Shown here: one piece after another, positions 28,688-36,946 of the stretch
Layout of the letters: each line of letters opens with the position of its first letter
Numbering within the stretch: position 1 is the first letter of the stretch
DNA from: Streptomyces sp. NRRL F-6131
GTDB lineage: Bacteria > Actinomycetota > Actinomycetes > Streptomycetales > Streptomycetaceae
DNA length: 64,000 nucleotides
NCBI GenBank assembly: GCA_000719695.1
Contig: JOHN01000017.1
Coordinates: 1-64,000 of the forward strand
Direction: 5' to 3'
Program-made: the position numbers and the translations under genes
The notes under the pieces: generated by a model
Databases searched by the model: none
Seen by the model: the letters and a program-made list of their open reading frames with translations, nothing else
Told to the model about the DNA's origin: nothing

Positions 28688-28810
28688 ACCGATCCGCATC
28701 GACCCACTCTTCCGCTTCGCGTGCGCCCCGGCCTCCTGTCCGGGGTACGACGGACGGCGGCCGTGTCCTCGGGGGAGGTCCGCCGGCGGTCCGCAGCGCG
28801 CCACGACACG

Positions 28811-28850
28811 CCTGTGGGCGGTCACCCCGTGCAGGGTGACCGCCCACAGG
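28811..28850 (+). terminator. Perfect 17-bp terminator hairpin after the TetR gene
   Basis: CCTGTGGGCGGTCACCC and its exact complement flank a 6-nt loop, 124 bp after the stop codon. Confidence 0.78.
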
Positions 28851-28867
28851 CATGCCGCTCACCCAGC

Positions 28868-28976
28868 GGCGAGCGGGCGAATCACCGCCCCGAGCCGCAC
28901 CCAGGGGGCGAGCGGGCGAATCACCGCCCCGAGCCGCACTTAAGGGGCGAGCGGGCGAATCACCGCCCCGAGCCGA
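28868..28976. repeat. 39-bp tandem repeat, three copies
   Basis: Copies start at 28868, 28907 and 28946. Each shares GGCGAGCGGGCGAATCACC followed by GCCCCGAGCCG; the six or so bases before each next copy vary (CACCCAGG, CACTTAAG, AAGG). There are no spacers, so it is not a CRISPR array. The first 16 bases of the unit recur once at 29101-29117, overlapping the fabH stop codon, and a related GGCGAGCGGGCGA lies at 22724-22736 after the sensor kinase gene. Confidence 0.85.
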
Positions 28977-29022
28977 AGGGGCGCGCCGGCGCCGAAAGGG
29001 AGAAGCGAGGAGGCCGCGAGAT

Positions 29023-29052
29023 GGGGGTCCCCCCGGCCGGAGGCTGGGGGAG
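29023..29052. repeat. GC-rich inverted element in the fabH-TetR gap
   Basis: A 30-bp sequence that begins GGGGGTCCCCCCGG, passes through CCGGAGG and ends CTGGGGGAG. It can fold on itself and resembles a class of intergenic element I remember as frequent in streptomycete genomes; copy number cannot be checked here. The remainder of 28688-29114 holds no gene I would support. Confidence 0.5.
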
Positions 29053-29114
29053 AGCGGCATCGGAGCGCCGACCGTCGGCGCCGGACGAGAGCGCCCCGGA
29101 GGCGAGCGGGCGAA

Positions 29115-30059
29115 TCAGGGGCAGCGCACGACCTGGCCGGCGTAGGCCAGGCCGCCGCCGAAGCCGAAGAGCAGGACCGGGTCGCCGGGCGACAGCTCGC
29201 CGCGCTCGACCAGCTTGGAGAACGCCAGCGGGACCGAGGCCGCCGAGGTGTTGCCGGACTCGACCACGTCCCGGGCGACCACCGCGTCGGTCACCCCCAA
29301 CCGGTTCGCGATCGCGTCGATGATCCGCAGGTTGGCCTGGTGCGGCACGAAGCCCTTGAGCTCGGACGGGTCGATCCCGGCCCGCTCGCAGGCCTGCCGG
29401 GCCAGCGGGGCGATCTGCGTGGTCGCCCAGCGGAACACCGACTGGCCCTGCTGGCTGATCACCGGGTCCCAGCCCGTGATCACCACGGCGTCGCCCCGCT
29501 CCGGCTCCGAACCCCAGACCACCGGGCCGATGCCCGGCTCGGCGCCCTCCTCCTGGGCCTCGACCAGCGCCGCGCCGGCGCCGTCGCCGAAGATCACGCA
29601 GGTGGACCGGTCGGTCCAGTCGAGGGTGTCGGACATCCGCTCCGCGCCGATCACCAGGGCCGTGCGGGCCGCCCCGGCCCGGATCGCGTGGTCTGCGGTG
29701 GCCAACGCGTACGAGAAGCCCGAGCAGACCGTGTTGATGTCGTAGGCGGCCGGGGAGGCGATCCCGAGCCGGGCGGCGACGGCGGCGGCCGTGTTGGGGC
29801 TGCGCTCCACCGCGGTGCAGGTGGCGACCACGACCAGATCGACCTCGGCGGCCGACCGGCCGCTGTTGGCCAGGGCCTTCTGCGCCGCCTCGGTGGCGAG
29901 GTCGACGACGGTCTCGTCCTCCGCGATGTGCCGCGTCCGGATGCCGACGCGGCTGCGGATCCACTCGTCGTCGGTGTCGACCAGCTTCGCCAGGTCGTCG
30001 TTGGTGAGGACCTTGGGGGGCTGGTAGTGGCCGAGTGCCACGATGCGCGAACCGGTCAT
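29115..30059 (-). CDS. fabH: Beta-ketoacyl-ACP synthase III (KAS III)
   Basis: 314 aa. The catalytic triad is visible: Cys112 (INTVCSGF), His near 240 (VPHQANLRII) and Asn near 270 (ESGNTSAAS), plus the C-terminal GFGGGLAYAGQVV loop. It condenses acetyl- or branched acyl-CoA with malonyl-ACP to start fatty acid chains. ATG 30059 is preferred to GTG 30068, although neither has a strong ribosome site. It is not next to fabD, acpP or fabF, so it is likely a second KAS III, perhaps with a specialised primer; the substrate cannot be told from sequence. Confidence 0.9.
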   Translation of the reverse strand: MTGSRIVALGHYQPPKVLTNDDLAKLVDTDDEWIRSRVGIRTRHIAEDETVVDLATEAAQKALANSGRSAAEVDLVVVATCTAVERSPNTAAAVAARLGIASPAAYDINTVCSGFSYALATADHAIRAGAARTALVIGAERMSDTLDWTDRSTCVIFGDGAGAALVEAQEEGAEPGIGPVVWGSEPERGDAVVITGWDPVISQQGQSVFRWATTQIAPLARQACERAGIDPSELKGFVPHQANLRIIDAIANRLGVTDAVVARDVVESGNTSAASVPLAFSKLVERGELSPGDPVLLFGFGGGLAYAGQVVRCP

Positions 30060-30222
30060 ACTGCCCACTCAACCCGGTTACCCACTGGTCAGTCGGGCGC
30101 GACCGGCTACAGGATCCGCGCCGGGATGCTGTAGGAGACCGACAAGGGCCGTTGCGGCAGAAGGGTTCCGCCCGGACGCGAATGTGGAGTCGTGCGCGAA
30201 CGACCGGCCGGGCCGGGGTGCC

Positions 30223-31617
30223 TCAGGCCGCCAGCGAGGCCGTGTCCCCCATCACGATCACCGGACGGGCGGCCGGGTCGAGGGTGCGGATCAACTGCGC
30301 CATCTTGTCCTCCGGGATGGAGACGCAGCCGTGCGTCGGGCCGCCGTGGTCGACGTGGATCCAGATCCCGCCGCCCTTGGTCGAGCCGTTGGGGCGGCGC
30401 GGGTCCAGCGGGGAGTTGCCGGCCACCCGGTTGTAGTTGATCGCGACGACGTAGTCGAAGGAGCCGGCCAGCTGCTCGCCGGCGAAGCCCGTCCCGGAGA
30501 CCACGAAGTTGGAGTCCTTGTCGTACGGGAGCTTGCTGCCCGGGTCGGCCTTGCGCCCGCCGGCGTCGGTGAGCGAGAAGACGCCGATCGGGCTGCGCAG
30601 GTCGCCCTCGTTGTGGTCGGTGGTCCAGCCCTTGAAGGCGTTGTGGCCCTGCCAGCTCTCGCCCGCCAGCCAGCGGCCCTCCGCGGTGCGGGTCCACAGC
30701 GTGACGGTGCTCCGGTTGGTGTCCTTGCCCTCTCCGGAGGCCAGCACCACCTGGGTGGTGTCGGCGGGTATCCGGCCGAGGAAGGCGGCGCCCAGGCCCG
30801 GTATCGCGGCGACCGAGCCGTCGGCGCGGGCCTCGCTGCGGTCGGCGGCGGGGGTCTCGTCCTGCCGGGCGTCGGCGGCCCGGGCTGCCGGGGCGGCGGT
30901 CGGCGAGGGCTGGTCGGCCGTCGGCTGCGCGGCGACGCCCTCGGGGCCGGGGCCGTCGGCGGTGGTCACTCCGGGCTTGGCGGCGTCCTGGCCGACGGTG
31001 TACCAGCCGGCGGCGGCCGCCAGCAGCAGGGCGGTGCCGGCGGTGACGGCCCGCCCGGTCCGCTTCTTCCTGGGCTTGCGGCGGTGGCCGCGGGCGGCCG
31101 CGCGGGGCCCGGGGGCGGCGGCCGCGGTGGAGGCGGTCGCCTGCCGCGGGACGACCGGTCGCGCGGGCTCGGGGTCCGGCTCGGCCGGGGCGCCGCCGAA
31201 CGGGCGGTCGTAGACGTCGTGCTCGGCGAGGCTCCGGTAGCCGTACACCGACTGGTCCTGCTCGTCGTACGAGCCGTACGACCCGTACGACGCCCCGTAC
31301 GACGACCCGTACGACGCCCCGTGCGGGTCCCCGTACGGGGCCGCTGGCTGGTACGCCGGGTCCCCGGTCCGGTCCCCGTACGCCCCGACGGAGGGCCCGT
31401 ACGACGCCCCGTGGGCCTGGAGGTGGGTCTGGTCGTGGACCTGGTCACGGGTCCGGGCGTACGGCGCGTGGGCCTGCTCGTCCTGCCGCCGGTACGGCTG
31501 CCCGTACTGCTGGTCGCCGCCGTACGGCTGCTGGGACACCTCGTGGGCCTGCTCGTGCACCTGCTCGTACACCGGTTCGTACGACGGGTACGGGGAGGTA
31601 CGACGATGACCGGACAT
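30223..31617 (-). CDS. L,D-transpeptidase (YkuD fold) with Tyr/Gln-rich cytoplasmic tail
   Basis: 464 aa. The N-terminal 165 residues are rich in Tyr, Gln, Glu and Gly with short repeats (ASYGSSYGASYGSYGSY), then a basic patch (HRRKPRKKR) and one membrane helix at about 185-206. After a Pro/Ala linker the extracytoplasmic YkuD domain (about 270-460) ends in the catalytic motif IHVDHGGPTHGCVSI, with Cys near 429. Such enzymes make 3-3 cross-links or attach proteins to peptidoglycan. AGGA lies 9 bases before ATG 31617. It is separated from mqnE by two terminator hairpins. Confidence 0.87.
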   Translation of the reverse strand: MSGHRRTSPYPSYEPVYEQVHEQAHEVSQQPYGGDQQYGQPYRRQDEQAHAPYARTRDQVHDQTHLQAHGASYGPSVGAYGDRTGDPAYQPAAPYGDPHGASYGSSYGASYGSYGSYDEQDQSVYGYRSLAEHDVYDRPFGGAPAEPDPEPARPVVPRQATASTAAAAPGPRAAARGHRRKPRKKRTGRAVTAGTALLLAAAAGWYTVGQDAAKPGVTTADGPGPEGVAAQPTADQPSPTAAPAARAADARQDETPAADRSEARADGSVAAIPGLGAAFLGRIPADTTQVVLASGEGKDTNRSTVTLWTRTAEGRWLAGESWQGHNAFKGWTTDHNEGDLRSPIGVFSLTDAGGRKADPGSKLPYDKDSNFVVSGTGFAGEQLAGSFDYVVAINYNRVAGNSPLDPRRPNGSTKGGGIWIHVDHGGPTHGCVSIPEDKMAQLIRTLDPAARPVIVMGDTASLAA

Positions 31618-31684
31618 GGGGCCGATCCTGCCAAACCAACGCCGCGTTGGGAAACCCGGGGGCTGTGCGGGCCCGGTGAAGAAG

Positions 31685-31749
31685 CCGCCGCCCGGACCGC
31701 GGGGGTCCGGGCGGCGGTCCTGTGCCGGGCCGGTGGGTCGGCCCGGCAC
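31685..31749 (-). terminator. Double terminator hairpin after mqnE
   Basis: A perfect 14-bp stem (CCGCCGCCCGGACC / GGTCCGGGCGGCGG, 31685-31717) followed by a perfect 10-bp stem (GTGCCGGGCC / GGCCCGGCAC, 31722-31749), in the gap between mqnE and the transpeptidase gene. Confidence 0.78.
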
Positions 31750-31763
31750 GCAGGGCCGGTGCG

Positions 31764-32927
31764 TCAGAGGCGCATCGCCTGCGGGGTCTCCCGACGGGCC
31801 AGGTCGGGGCCGTCGTACTCGCGGATGACCTCGTAGCGGGTGTTGCGCTCGACCGGGCGGAAACCGGCGTCCCGGATCAGGCCGAGCAGGTCCTCGCGGT
31901 TCAGCTTGTTCGGGGTGCCGAAGTTGTCCGCGTCGTGGGTGATCTTGTACTCGACCACCGAGCCGTCCATGTCGTCCGCGCCGTGGCTGAGCGCCAGCTG
32001 GGCGGTGGTGACGCCGTGCATCACCCAGAAGACCTTGACGTGCGGCACGTTGTCGAAGAGCAGCCGGGAGACCGCGAAGGTCTTCAGCGCCTCGGCGCCG
32101 GTGGCCATCTCGGTGCGCTCCATCAGCCGGTTGCGCACGACGCCGTCCTTGGAGTCGTGGAAGTCGTGCTGGTAGCGCAGCGGGATGAAGACCTGGAAGC
32201 CGCCGGTCTCGTCCTGCAGCTCGCGCAGCCGCAGCACGTGGTCCACCCGGTGGCGGGGCTCCTCGATGTGGCCGTACAGCATGGTGGCCGGGGTCTTGAG
32301 GCCCTTGCTGTGCGCGAGCCGGTGGATCCGCGACCAGTCCTCCCAGTGGGTGTCGTGGTCGACGATGTGCTGGCGGACCTCCCAGTCGAAGATCTCCGCG
32401 CCGCCGCCGGTCAGCGACTCCAGACCGGCGTCGATCAGCTCGTCGAGGATCTCGTCGGCGGGCAGGCCGCTGATCTTCTCGAACCAGTGGATCTCGGTGG
32501 CGGTGAACGCCTTGAGCGAGACGTTCGGCAGCGCGGCCTTCAGCTCCCGCAGCGAGCGCGGGTAGTAGCGCCACGGCAGGGTGGGGTGCAGGCCGTTGAC
32601 GATGTGCAGCTCGGTGAGGGAGTCGACCTCCATCGCCTTGGCGAGGCGGACGGCCTCCTCGATGCGCATCGTGTAGGCGTCCTTCTCGCCCGGCTTGCGC
32701 TGGAACGAGCAGTACGCGCAGGACGCGCTGCACACATTGGTCATGTTGAGGTGGCGGTTGACGTTGAAGTGGACGACGTCGCCGTTCTTCCTCGTCCGCA
32801 CGTGGTGGGCGAGCCCGCCCAGCCAGGCCAGGTCGTCGCTCGCGTAGAGCGCGATCCCGTCCTCCCGGGTCAGCCGCTCCCCCGCGTAGACCTTCGCCTC
32901 CAGCTCGCGCTTGAGCCCTGCGTCCAT
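31764..32927 (-). CDS. mqnE: Aminofutalosine synthase (radical SAM), menaquinone biosynthesis
   Basis: 387 aa. The radical-SAM cluster motif CSASCAYC is at C66/C70/C73, followed by the SFQRKPGEKDAYTM segment specific to MqnE. The enzyme joins an enolpyruvyl benzoate to the SAM-derived adenosyl radical to give aminofutalosine, the first committed part of the futalosine route. ATG 32927 has a GGAGGAGG stretch 11 bases upstream; the reading frame is open to 32984 but lacks a better site. Other pathway genes in the window are ubiX, mqnP and mqnL. Confidence 0.93.
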   Translation of the reverse strand: MDAGLKRELEAKVYAGERLTREDGIALYASDDLAWLGGLAHHVRTRKNGDVVHFNVNRHLNMTNVCSASCAYCSFQRKPGEKDAYTMRIEEAVRLAKAMEVDSLTELHIVNGLHPTLPWRYYPRSLRELKAALPNVSLKAFTATEIHWFEKISGLPADEILDELIDAGLESLTGGGAEIFDWEVRQHIVDHDTHWEDWSRIHRLAHSKGLKTPATMLYGHIEEPRHRVDHVLRLRELQDETGGFQVFIPLRYQHDFHDSKDGVVRNRLMERTEMATGAEALKTFAVSRLLFDNVPHVKVFWVMHGVTTAQLALSHGADDMDGSVVEYKITHDADNFGTPNKLNREDLLGLIRDAGFRPVERNTRYEVIREYDGPDLARRETPQAMRL

Positions 32928-33018
32928 GCGGTGCCCCGCCTCCTCCGACTTCGAATCGTTGCCGGAACGAGCGTACGCCCCCACCGGCGGCGACTCGCGG
33001 GCAGCCGCCCCGCGCGGG

Positions 33019-33981
33019 TCAGCCGGCCAGGAGTTCGGCGAGCAGCGCGGGCTCGATGTTGCCGCCGCTCACCACGGCCGCCACGGTCCGCCCGCCGGTC
33101 TCGGCGGCCCGGTGGAAGTACGCGGCCGGGGCGACCGCGCCGGACGGCTCGGCGACGATCCGCCCGCGCCGGGCCAGCAGCGCCACCGTGGCGCGGATCT
33201 CGTCCTCGGTGACCGTGACGATGTCGTCCACGTAGGCGGTGAGGTGCTCGTACGGCAGCACGCCCACGGAGGGGGTGCGCAGGCCGTCGGCGATGGTCCG
33301 GTAGGTGTCGGCGACCGGCCAGCTGATCCGCTCGCCGGCCCGCAGGCTGGCCTGCGCGTCGGCGGCCAGCTCGGGTTCGACGCCGATCACCCGGACGTCC
33401 GGGCGGGTCAGCTTGAGCGCGGCCGCCGTGCCGCCGATCAGCCCGCCGCCGCTGACCGGCACAAGCACGGTGTCCAGCTCCGCCGGGGCGTCGTCGGCGA
33501 TCTCCAGGCCGACCGTGCCCTGGCCCGCGATGATGAACGGGTCGTCGTACGGCGGCACCCAGACGTAGCCGTGCCGCTCGGCCAGCTCCCCGGGCAGGAC
33601 GTCCCGCTGCTCGGGCGTCACCACGACCACCTCGGCGCCGAACGACCGGGTGGCCTCGATCTTGACCGCCGGAGAGGTGTCCGGCATCACGATCACGGCC
33701 TTGATCCCGAGCAGCTGGGCGGCGTACGCCACCGCCTGCGCGTGGTTGCCGCTGGACTGGGCGACCACGCCGCGGGCGCGCTCGTCGTCGGTCAGCGCGG
33801 CCAGCCGGTTGTACGCGCCGCGGGTCTTGAACGCCCCGGTCGGCTGGAGGTTCTCGGGCTTCAACCAGAGCCGGCGCTCGCCGTCCGCCGCCCAGGGGGC
33901 GGGAACCAGCGGGGTGCGCACCGCGACCCCCGCGATGCGCTGCCGAGCCGCCCTCAGCTCCTCCAGACCGACCAGTGCCAT
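33019..33981 (-). CDS. Threonine/serine dehydratase, PLP fold type II
   Basis: 320 aa. PLP lysine K52 in PTGAFKTRGA, the substrate loop SSGNHAQ, and the phosphate-binding SGGGLIGG near 180 are all present. It lacks the ACT-like regulatory domain of biosynthetic IlvA, so it is a catabolic-type threonine/serine dehydratase or a serine racemase-like enzyme. GGGGAG lies 8 bases before ATG 33981. It lies 68 bp downstream of an Lrp/AsnC regulator on the same strand, which probably controls it in response to an amino acid (inference). Confidence 0.88.
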   Translation of the reverse strand: MALVGLEELRAARQRIAGVAVRTPLVPAPWAADGERRLWLKPENLQPTGAFKTRGAYNRLAALTDDERARGVVAQSSGNHAQAVAYAAQLLGIKAVIVMPDTSPAVKIEATRSFGAEVVVVTPEQRDVLPGELAERHGYVWVPPYDDPFIIAGQGTVGLEIADDAPAELDTVLVPVSGGGLIGGTAAALKLTRPDVRVIGVEPELAADAQASLRAGERISWPVADTYRTIADGLRTPSVGVLPYEHLTAYVDDIVTVTEDEIRATVALLARRGRIVAEPSGAVAPAAYFHRAAETGGRTVAAVVSGGNIEPALLAELLAG

Positions 33982-34049
33982 GTCCGCCACTCCCCCGTGC
34001 GTCTTCGTCCGTGCTGTCCGTGCTGATCGTGCTGTCCGTACCGGCGTGG

Positions 34050-34511
34050 TTATTCGCCGTCGACGAGCGGCAGCTCGCTGACCCGGCTCTCCCACTTGGT
34101 GGAGAGTACGACGGTCGTGCGGGTGCGAGCCACACCCTTCGTGCCCGAGATCCGCTTCACCACCGACTCCAGGCCCTCGACGTCCGGCACCCGGACCTTG
34201 AGCATGTACGAGTCGTCGCCGGCGATGAACCAGCAGTCCTCGACCTCGCCCAGGTCCTTCAGCCGGAAGGCGACGTCCTCGTGGTCCGCCGCGTCGGTCA
34301 GCTGGAGGCCGATCAGGGCCGTGACGCCGAAACCGAGCGAGGCCGGATTGACCGTCGCGCGGTAGCCGGTGATCACACCGGCCTGCTCCAGCCGGTTGAT
34401 GCGGTCCGTGACGCTCGGGCCGGAGAGGCCGACCAGCCGGCCCAGCTCGGCGTAGGACGCGCGGCCGTTCTCCCGGAGCGCCTGGATGAGCTGTCTGTCC
34501 ACCGTGTCCAT
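34050..34511 (-). CDS. Lrp/AsnC-family transcriptional regulator
   Basis: 153 aa. The helix-turn-helix is at about 4-55 (DRQLIQALRENGRASYAELGRLVGLSGPSVTDRINRLEQAGVI) and the ligand-binding RAM (ACT-like) domain follows at about 65-150 (ALIGLQLTDAADHEDVAFRLKDLGEVEDCWFIAGDDSYMLKVRV). Such regulators respond to amino acids. Directly upstream of the threonine/serine dehydratase and downstream of ubiX. Confidence 0.92.
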   Translation of the reverse strand: MDTVDRQLIQALRENGRASYAELGRLVGLSGPSVTDRINRLEQAGVITGYRATVNPASLGFGVTALIGLQLTDAADHEDVAFRLKDLGEVEDCWFIAGDDSYMLKVRVPDVEGLESVVKRISGTKGVARTRTTVVLSTKWESRVSELPLVDGE

Positions 34512-34640
34512 ATACCGTCCGCGTCCTTCCGAACCTCACCAGACCCACAGATCATTATCCGGATTCAAAGGCGCCGTGCTCGGACCAACCCGGATATCGC
34601 AGAGAACATACTCTCCCGTCCTGCGGCACCTCACTCCCCC

Positions 34641-35306
34641 TCAGACCGGCCGCTCCGTCGCGCGGGCCGCCGCGCCCAGCTCGCCCTCCCACCGCCGGTA
34701 CAGCGCGTGGGGCACGCCGACCGCGTCCAGCACCCGTCCGGCCACGAAGTCGACCAGCTCGCGGACGGTGGAGCCGCCGGCGTAGAAGCCGGGCGAGGCG
34801 GGCAGGACGACCGCCCCCTGCGCGTCCAGCTCCACCAAGTGCTTCAACGTCACCCCGTTGAGTGGCGTCTCGCGGACGCAGACGACCAGCGGGCGCCGCT
34901 CCTTGAGGGTGACGCTGGCCACCCGCTGGAGCAGGTCCTTGCTGAGACCGAGCGCGATCCCGGCCACCGCGCCGGTGGTCGCGGGCACCACCAGCATCCC
35001 CTTCGCCGGGTACGAGCCGCTGGACGGCCCGGCCGCGAAGTCCCCGGCCGGCCAGTACCGGACGTCCTCCGGACCGTCCGCCGCGATGCCCAGCCACTCG
35101 GCCAGATCGGTGCGCCAGTGCGCGTCCCGGAAGGCGATGCCGGTCTCGTCGAGGATCGTCAGCCGGGCCGCGCGGCTGACCACCAGGTCGACGGACTCGC
35201 CGGCGGCGAGGAGGGCGCGGATCACGGAGGCGGCGTACGGGGTGCCGGACGCGCCGGAGACCCCGACGATCCAGGGGCGGCGGACTGGCTGCTCAGGCTT
35301 TTCCAT
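34641..35306 (-). CDS. ubiX: Flavin prenyltransferase (UbiX), makes prenylated FMN for UbiD
   Basis: 221 aa flavoprotein-like fold. VGVSGASGTPYAASVIRAL at the N-terminus binds FMN; GSYPAKGMLVVPATTGAVAGIALGLSKDLLQRVA and RPLVVCVRETPLN are the conserved core of UbiX/Pad1. The product, prenyl-FMN, is the cofactor of UbiD decarboxylases, here presumably the MqnL-like protein encoded at 44.6-46.0 kb. The small gap (54 bp) to the divergent cyclase gene must hold both promoters. Confidence 0.92.
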   Translation of the reverse strand: MEKPEQPVRRPWIVGVSGASGTPYAASVIRALLAAGESVDLVVSRAARLTILDETGIAFRDAHWRTDLAEWLGIAADGPEDVRYWPAGDFAAGPSSGSYPAKGMLVVPATTGAVAGIALGLSKDLLQRVASVTLKERRPLVVCVRETPLNGVTLKHLVELDAQGAVVLPASPGFYAGGSTVRELVDFVAGRVLDAVGVPHALYRRWEGELGAAARATERPV

Positions 35307-35360
35307 AGTGCTTACTTTCTATCCCCACCCGGCCCCCGCCCGCCCTGGGAGGATGGCCGC

Positions 35361-36104
35361 ATGGCCCCGACCCTCGTCGACCTGACCCACCAGGTGACCA
35401 CCGCGATGCCGGTCTACCCCGGCGATCCGGCCGTCCTCCTGGAGCCCGCCCTCACCACCGCCACCGCCGGGGTGAACGTGCTCGCCGTGCACCTCGGCTC
35501 GCAGTCCGGCACCCACGTGGACGCGCCGTACCACGTCGACGTCACCTGGCCGACGCTGGACGGCCTGCCGCTGGAGCGGTTCACCGGCCCCGCCGTGGTG
35601 GCCGACCTGCGCGGGCTGGAGCCACGCGCCGCGATCACCGCCGAGCAGCTCGCGCCCGCCCTGGAGCGGGCCGGCGAGGGCACCGTCCTGCTGCTCGCCA
35701 CCGGGTGGGCACGGCACTGGGGCACCGACGCCTACCTCGCCCACCCGAGCCTGACCGAAGGGGCCGCGGCGGCGATCGTGGCCGCCGGCGTCCGCACGGT
35801 CGGGGTGGACGCGCTCAGCGTCGACCCCACGCCCGACCCGGGTCCGGGCGACCCGGCGGTGGCCGCACTGCTCGCCGACCTCACCGACGAGCACGACCGG
35901 TCGGCCGCCGAGGAGCCCACGCTGGCGGCGCACCGGGTGCTGCTCGGGGCGCCGGGCGGCGGAGTGGTCGCGGAGAACCTGACGGATCTGCGGCCGCTGC
36001 TGGCGGCGCAGGAGGCGGGACGGCCGGTCGAGGTGTCGCTCTTCCCGCTCCGGCTGGTCGCGGCGGACGGCGCTCCGGTCCGGGCGGTGGCCCGATTGGG
36101 GTGA
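35361..36104 (+). CDS. Cyclase-family metal hydrolase (kynurenine formamidase-like)
   Basis: 247 aa, PF04199-type fold. The metal-binding signature SQSGTHVDAPYHVD is at about 50-63, with a second conserved segment VGVDALSVDPT near 153-163. Members hydrolyse N-formylkynurenine or isatin or act in polyketide cyclisation; the substrate here is open. GGGAGG lies 8 bases before ATG 35361. It reads toward the MOSC gene, with a DasR-like palindrome between the two. Confidence 0.85.
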   Translation: MAPTLVDLTHQVTTAMPVYPGDPAVLLEPALTTATAGVNVLAVHLGSQSGTHVDAPYHVDVTWPTLDGLPLERFTGPAVVADLRGLEPRAAITAEQLAPALERAGEGTVLLLATGWARHWGTDAYLAHPSLTEGAAAAIVAAGVRTVGVDALSVDPTPDPGPGDPAVAALLADLTDEHDRSAAEEPTLAAHRVLLGAPGGGVVAENLTDLRPLLAAQEAGRPVEVSLFPLRLVAADGAPVRAVARLG

Positions 36105-36126
36105 AGCCCTTGCCCCGTCGGGGACT

Positions 36127-36161
36127 TGGTCTAGACCATCATCGGCGGGCGCCGGTACGCT
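36127..36161 (+). promoter_or_regulatory. DasR-like palindrome overlapping a candidate promoter for the MOSC gene
   Basis: TGGTCTAGACCA (36127-36138) is a perfect 12-bp palindrome identical to the core of the DasR-responsive element known from Streptomyces. It overlaps a -35-like TAGACC (36132-36137), which lies 18 bp before TACGCT (36156-36161). TACGCT ends 8 bases before the ATG, so the transcript would be leaderless and repressor binding would cover the -35 box. Confidence 0.6.
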
Positions 36162-36169
36162 GTCCGGCC

Positions 36170-36886
36170 ATGGCAGAGATCATCGGAGTCATCGAGCAGC
36201 TCTGGCGCTACCCCGTGAAGTCCACCGGCGGCGAGCGGCTCGACTCCGTCGAGGTGGACGACCGCGGGCTCGCGGGCGACCGCCTCTACGCCGTGCGCGA
36301 CGGCCACGGCAAACTCGGCTCCGGCAAGAACACCCGCCGCTTCCGCCGGATGGACGGCCTGCTGCGCCTCTCCTCCCGGCTCGGCCACCGGCTCGACGGC
36401 CCCGAGCTGGTCGACCCGCTCGGCCGGCCCGTCGCCGACCCGACCGCCTTCCTGCGCGCCTACCTGCAGCGCGAGGACGTCGAACTCGCCCGCGAGGACG
36501 CCGTCTCGCACTTCGACCAGCTCCCGGTCAGCGTGCTCACCACCGCCACCCTGGACTGGGTCGCCGAGGCCGCGCCGTACGCCGTGGTCGACGTCCGCCG
36601 ATTCCGCCCGAACGTCCTGCTGCGGACCCCTCCGGGCACCCCGCCCTTCGTCGAGGACGACTGGTTCGGCCACCGCGCCAGCGGCTCCGCGCGCTCCGGC
36701 GCCCGGCTCGCCTTCGTCCGGTCCAGCGAACGCTGCGCCATGACCACCGTCGCCCAGCCGGGACTGCCGCACGCCCCCGAGATCCTCAAGGCCATCGCCC
36801 AGGCCCACGACGCCCGGCTCGACGCCCTCGCCGAGGTCGCCGCCCCCGGCCGCCTCGCCGTCGGCGACACCCTGACGCTGGACTGA
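36170..36886 (+). CDS. MOSC domain protein (molybdenum cofactor sulfurase C-terminal-like)
   Basis: 238 aa. The N-terminal beta-barrel module (IEQLWRYPVKSTGGERLDSVEVDDRGLAGDRLYAVRD) is followed by the MOSC domain with RFRPNVLL and the conserved cysteine in SSERCAMTTV near 190. MOSC proteins move or use sulfur on molybdenum cofactor, for example in mARC-type amidoxime reductases. No Shine-Dalgarno; TACGCT eight bases upstream suggests a leaderless mRNA. A DasR-like site upstream would link it to N-acetylglucosamine signalling (inference). Confidence 0.88.
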   Translation: MAEIIGVIEQLWRYPVKSTGGERLDSVEVDDRGLAGDRLYAVRDGHGKLGSGKNTRRFRRMDGLLRLSSRLGHRLDGPELVDPLGRPVADPTAFLRAYLQREDVELAREDAVSHFDQLPVSVLTTATLDWVAEAAPYAVVDVRRFRPNVLLRTPPGTPPFVEDDWFGHRASGSARSGARLAFVRSSERCAMTTVAQPGLPHAPEILKAIAQAHDARLDALAEVAAPGRLAVGDTLTLD

Positions 36887-36946
36887 CCGCCGGACCGCCC
36901 GCACGACGGCAGGACCGACCGCAGGACCGCAGGACCGGCGCCGGGT

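Noticed and set aside
28868..28976. Possible small CRISPR array
   Set aside because: The copies are directly adjoining with only a few variable bases between, no spacers, and no cas genes in the window.
28852..29145. 97-codon frame through the 39-bp repeats with RAGESPPRA units
   Set aside because: The repeat period is in frame only because 39 is a multiple of three; there is no supported ribosome site, and it runs into the fabH 3' end.
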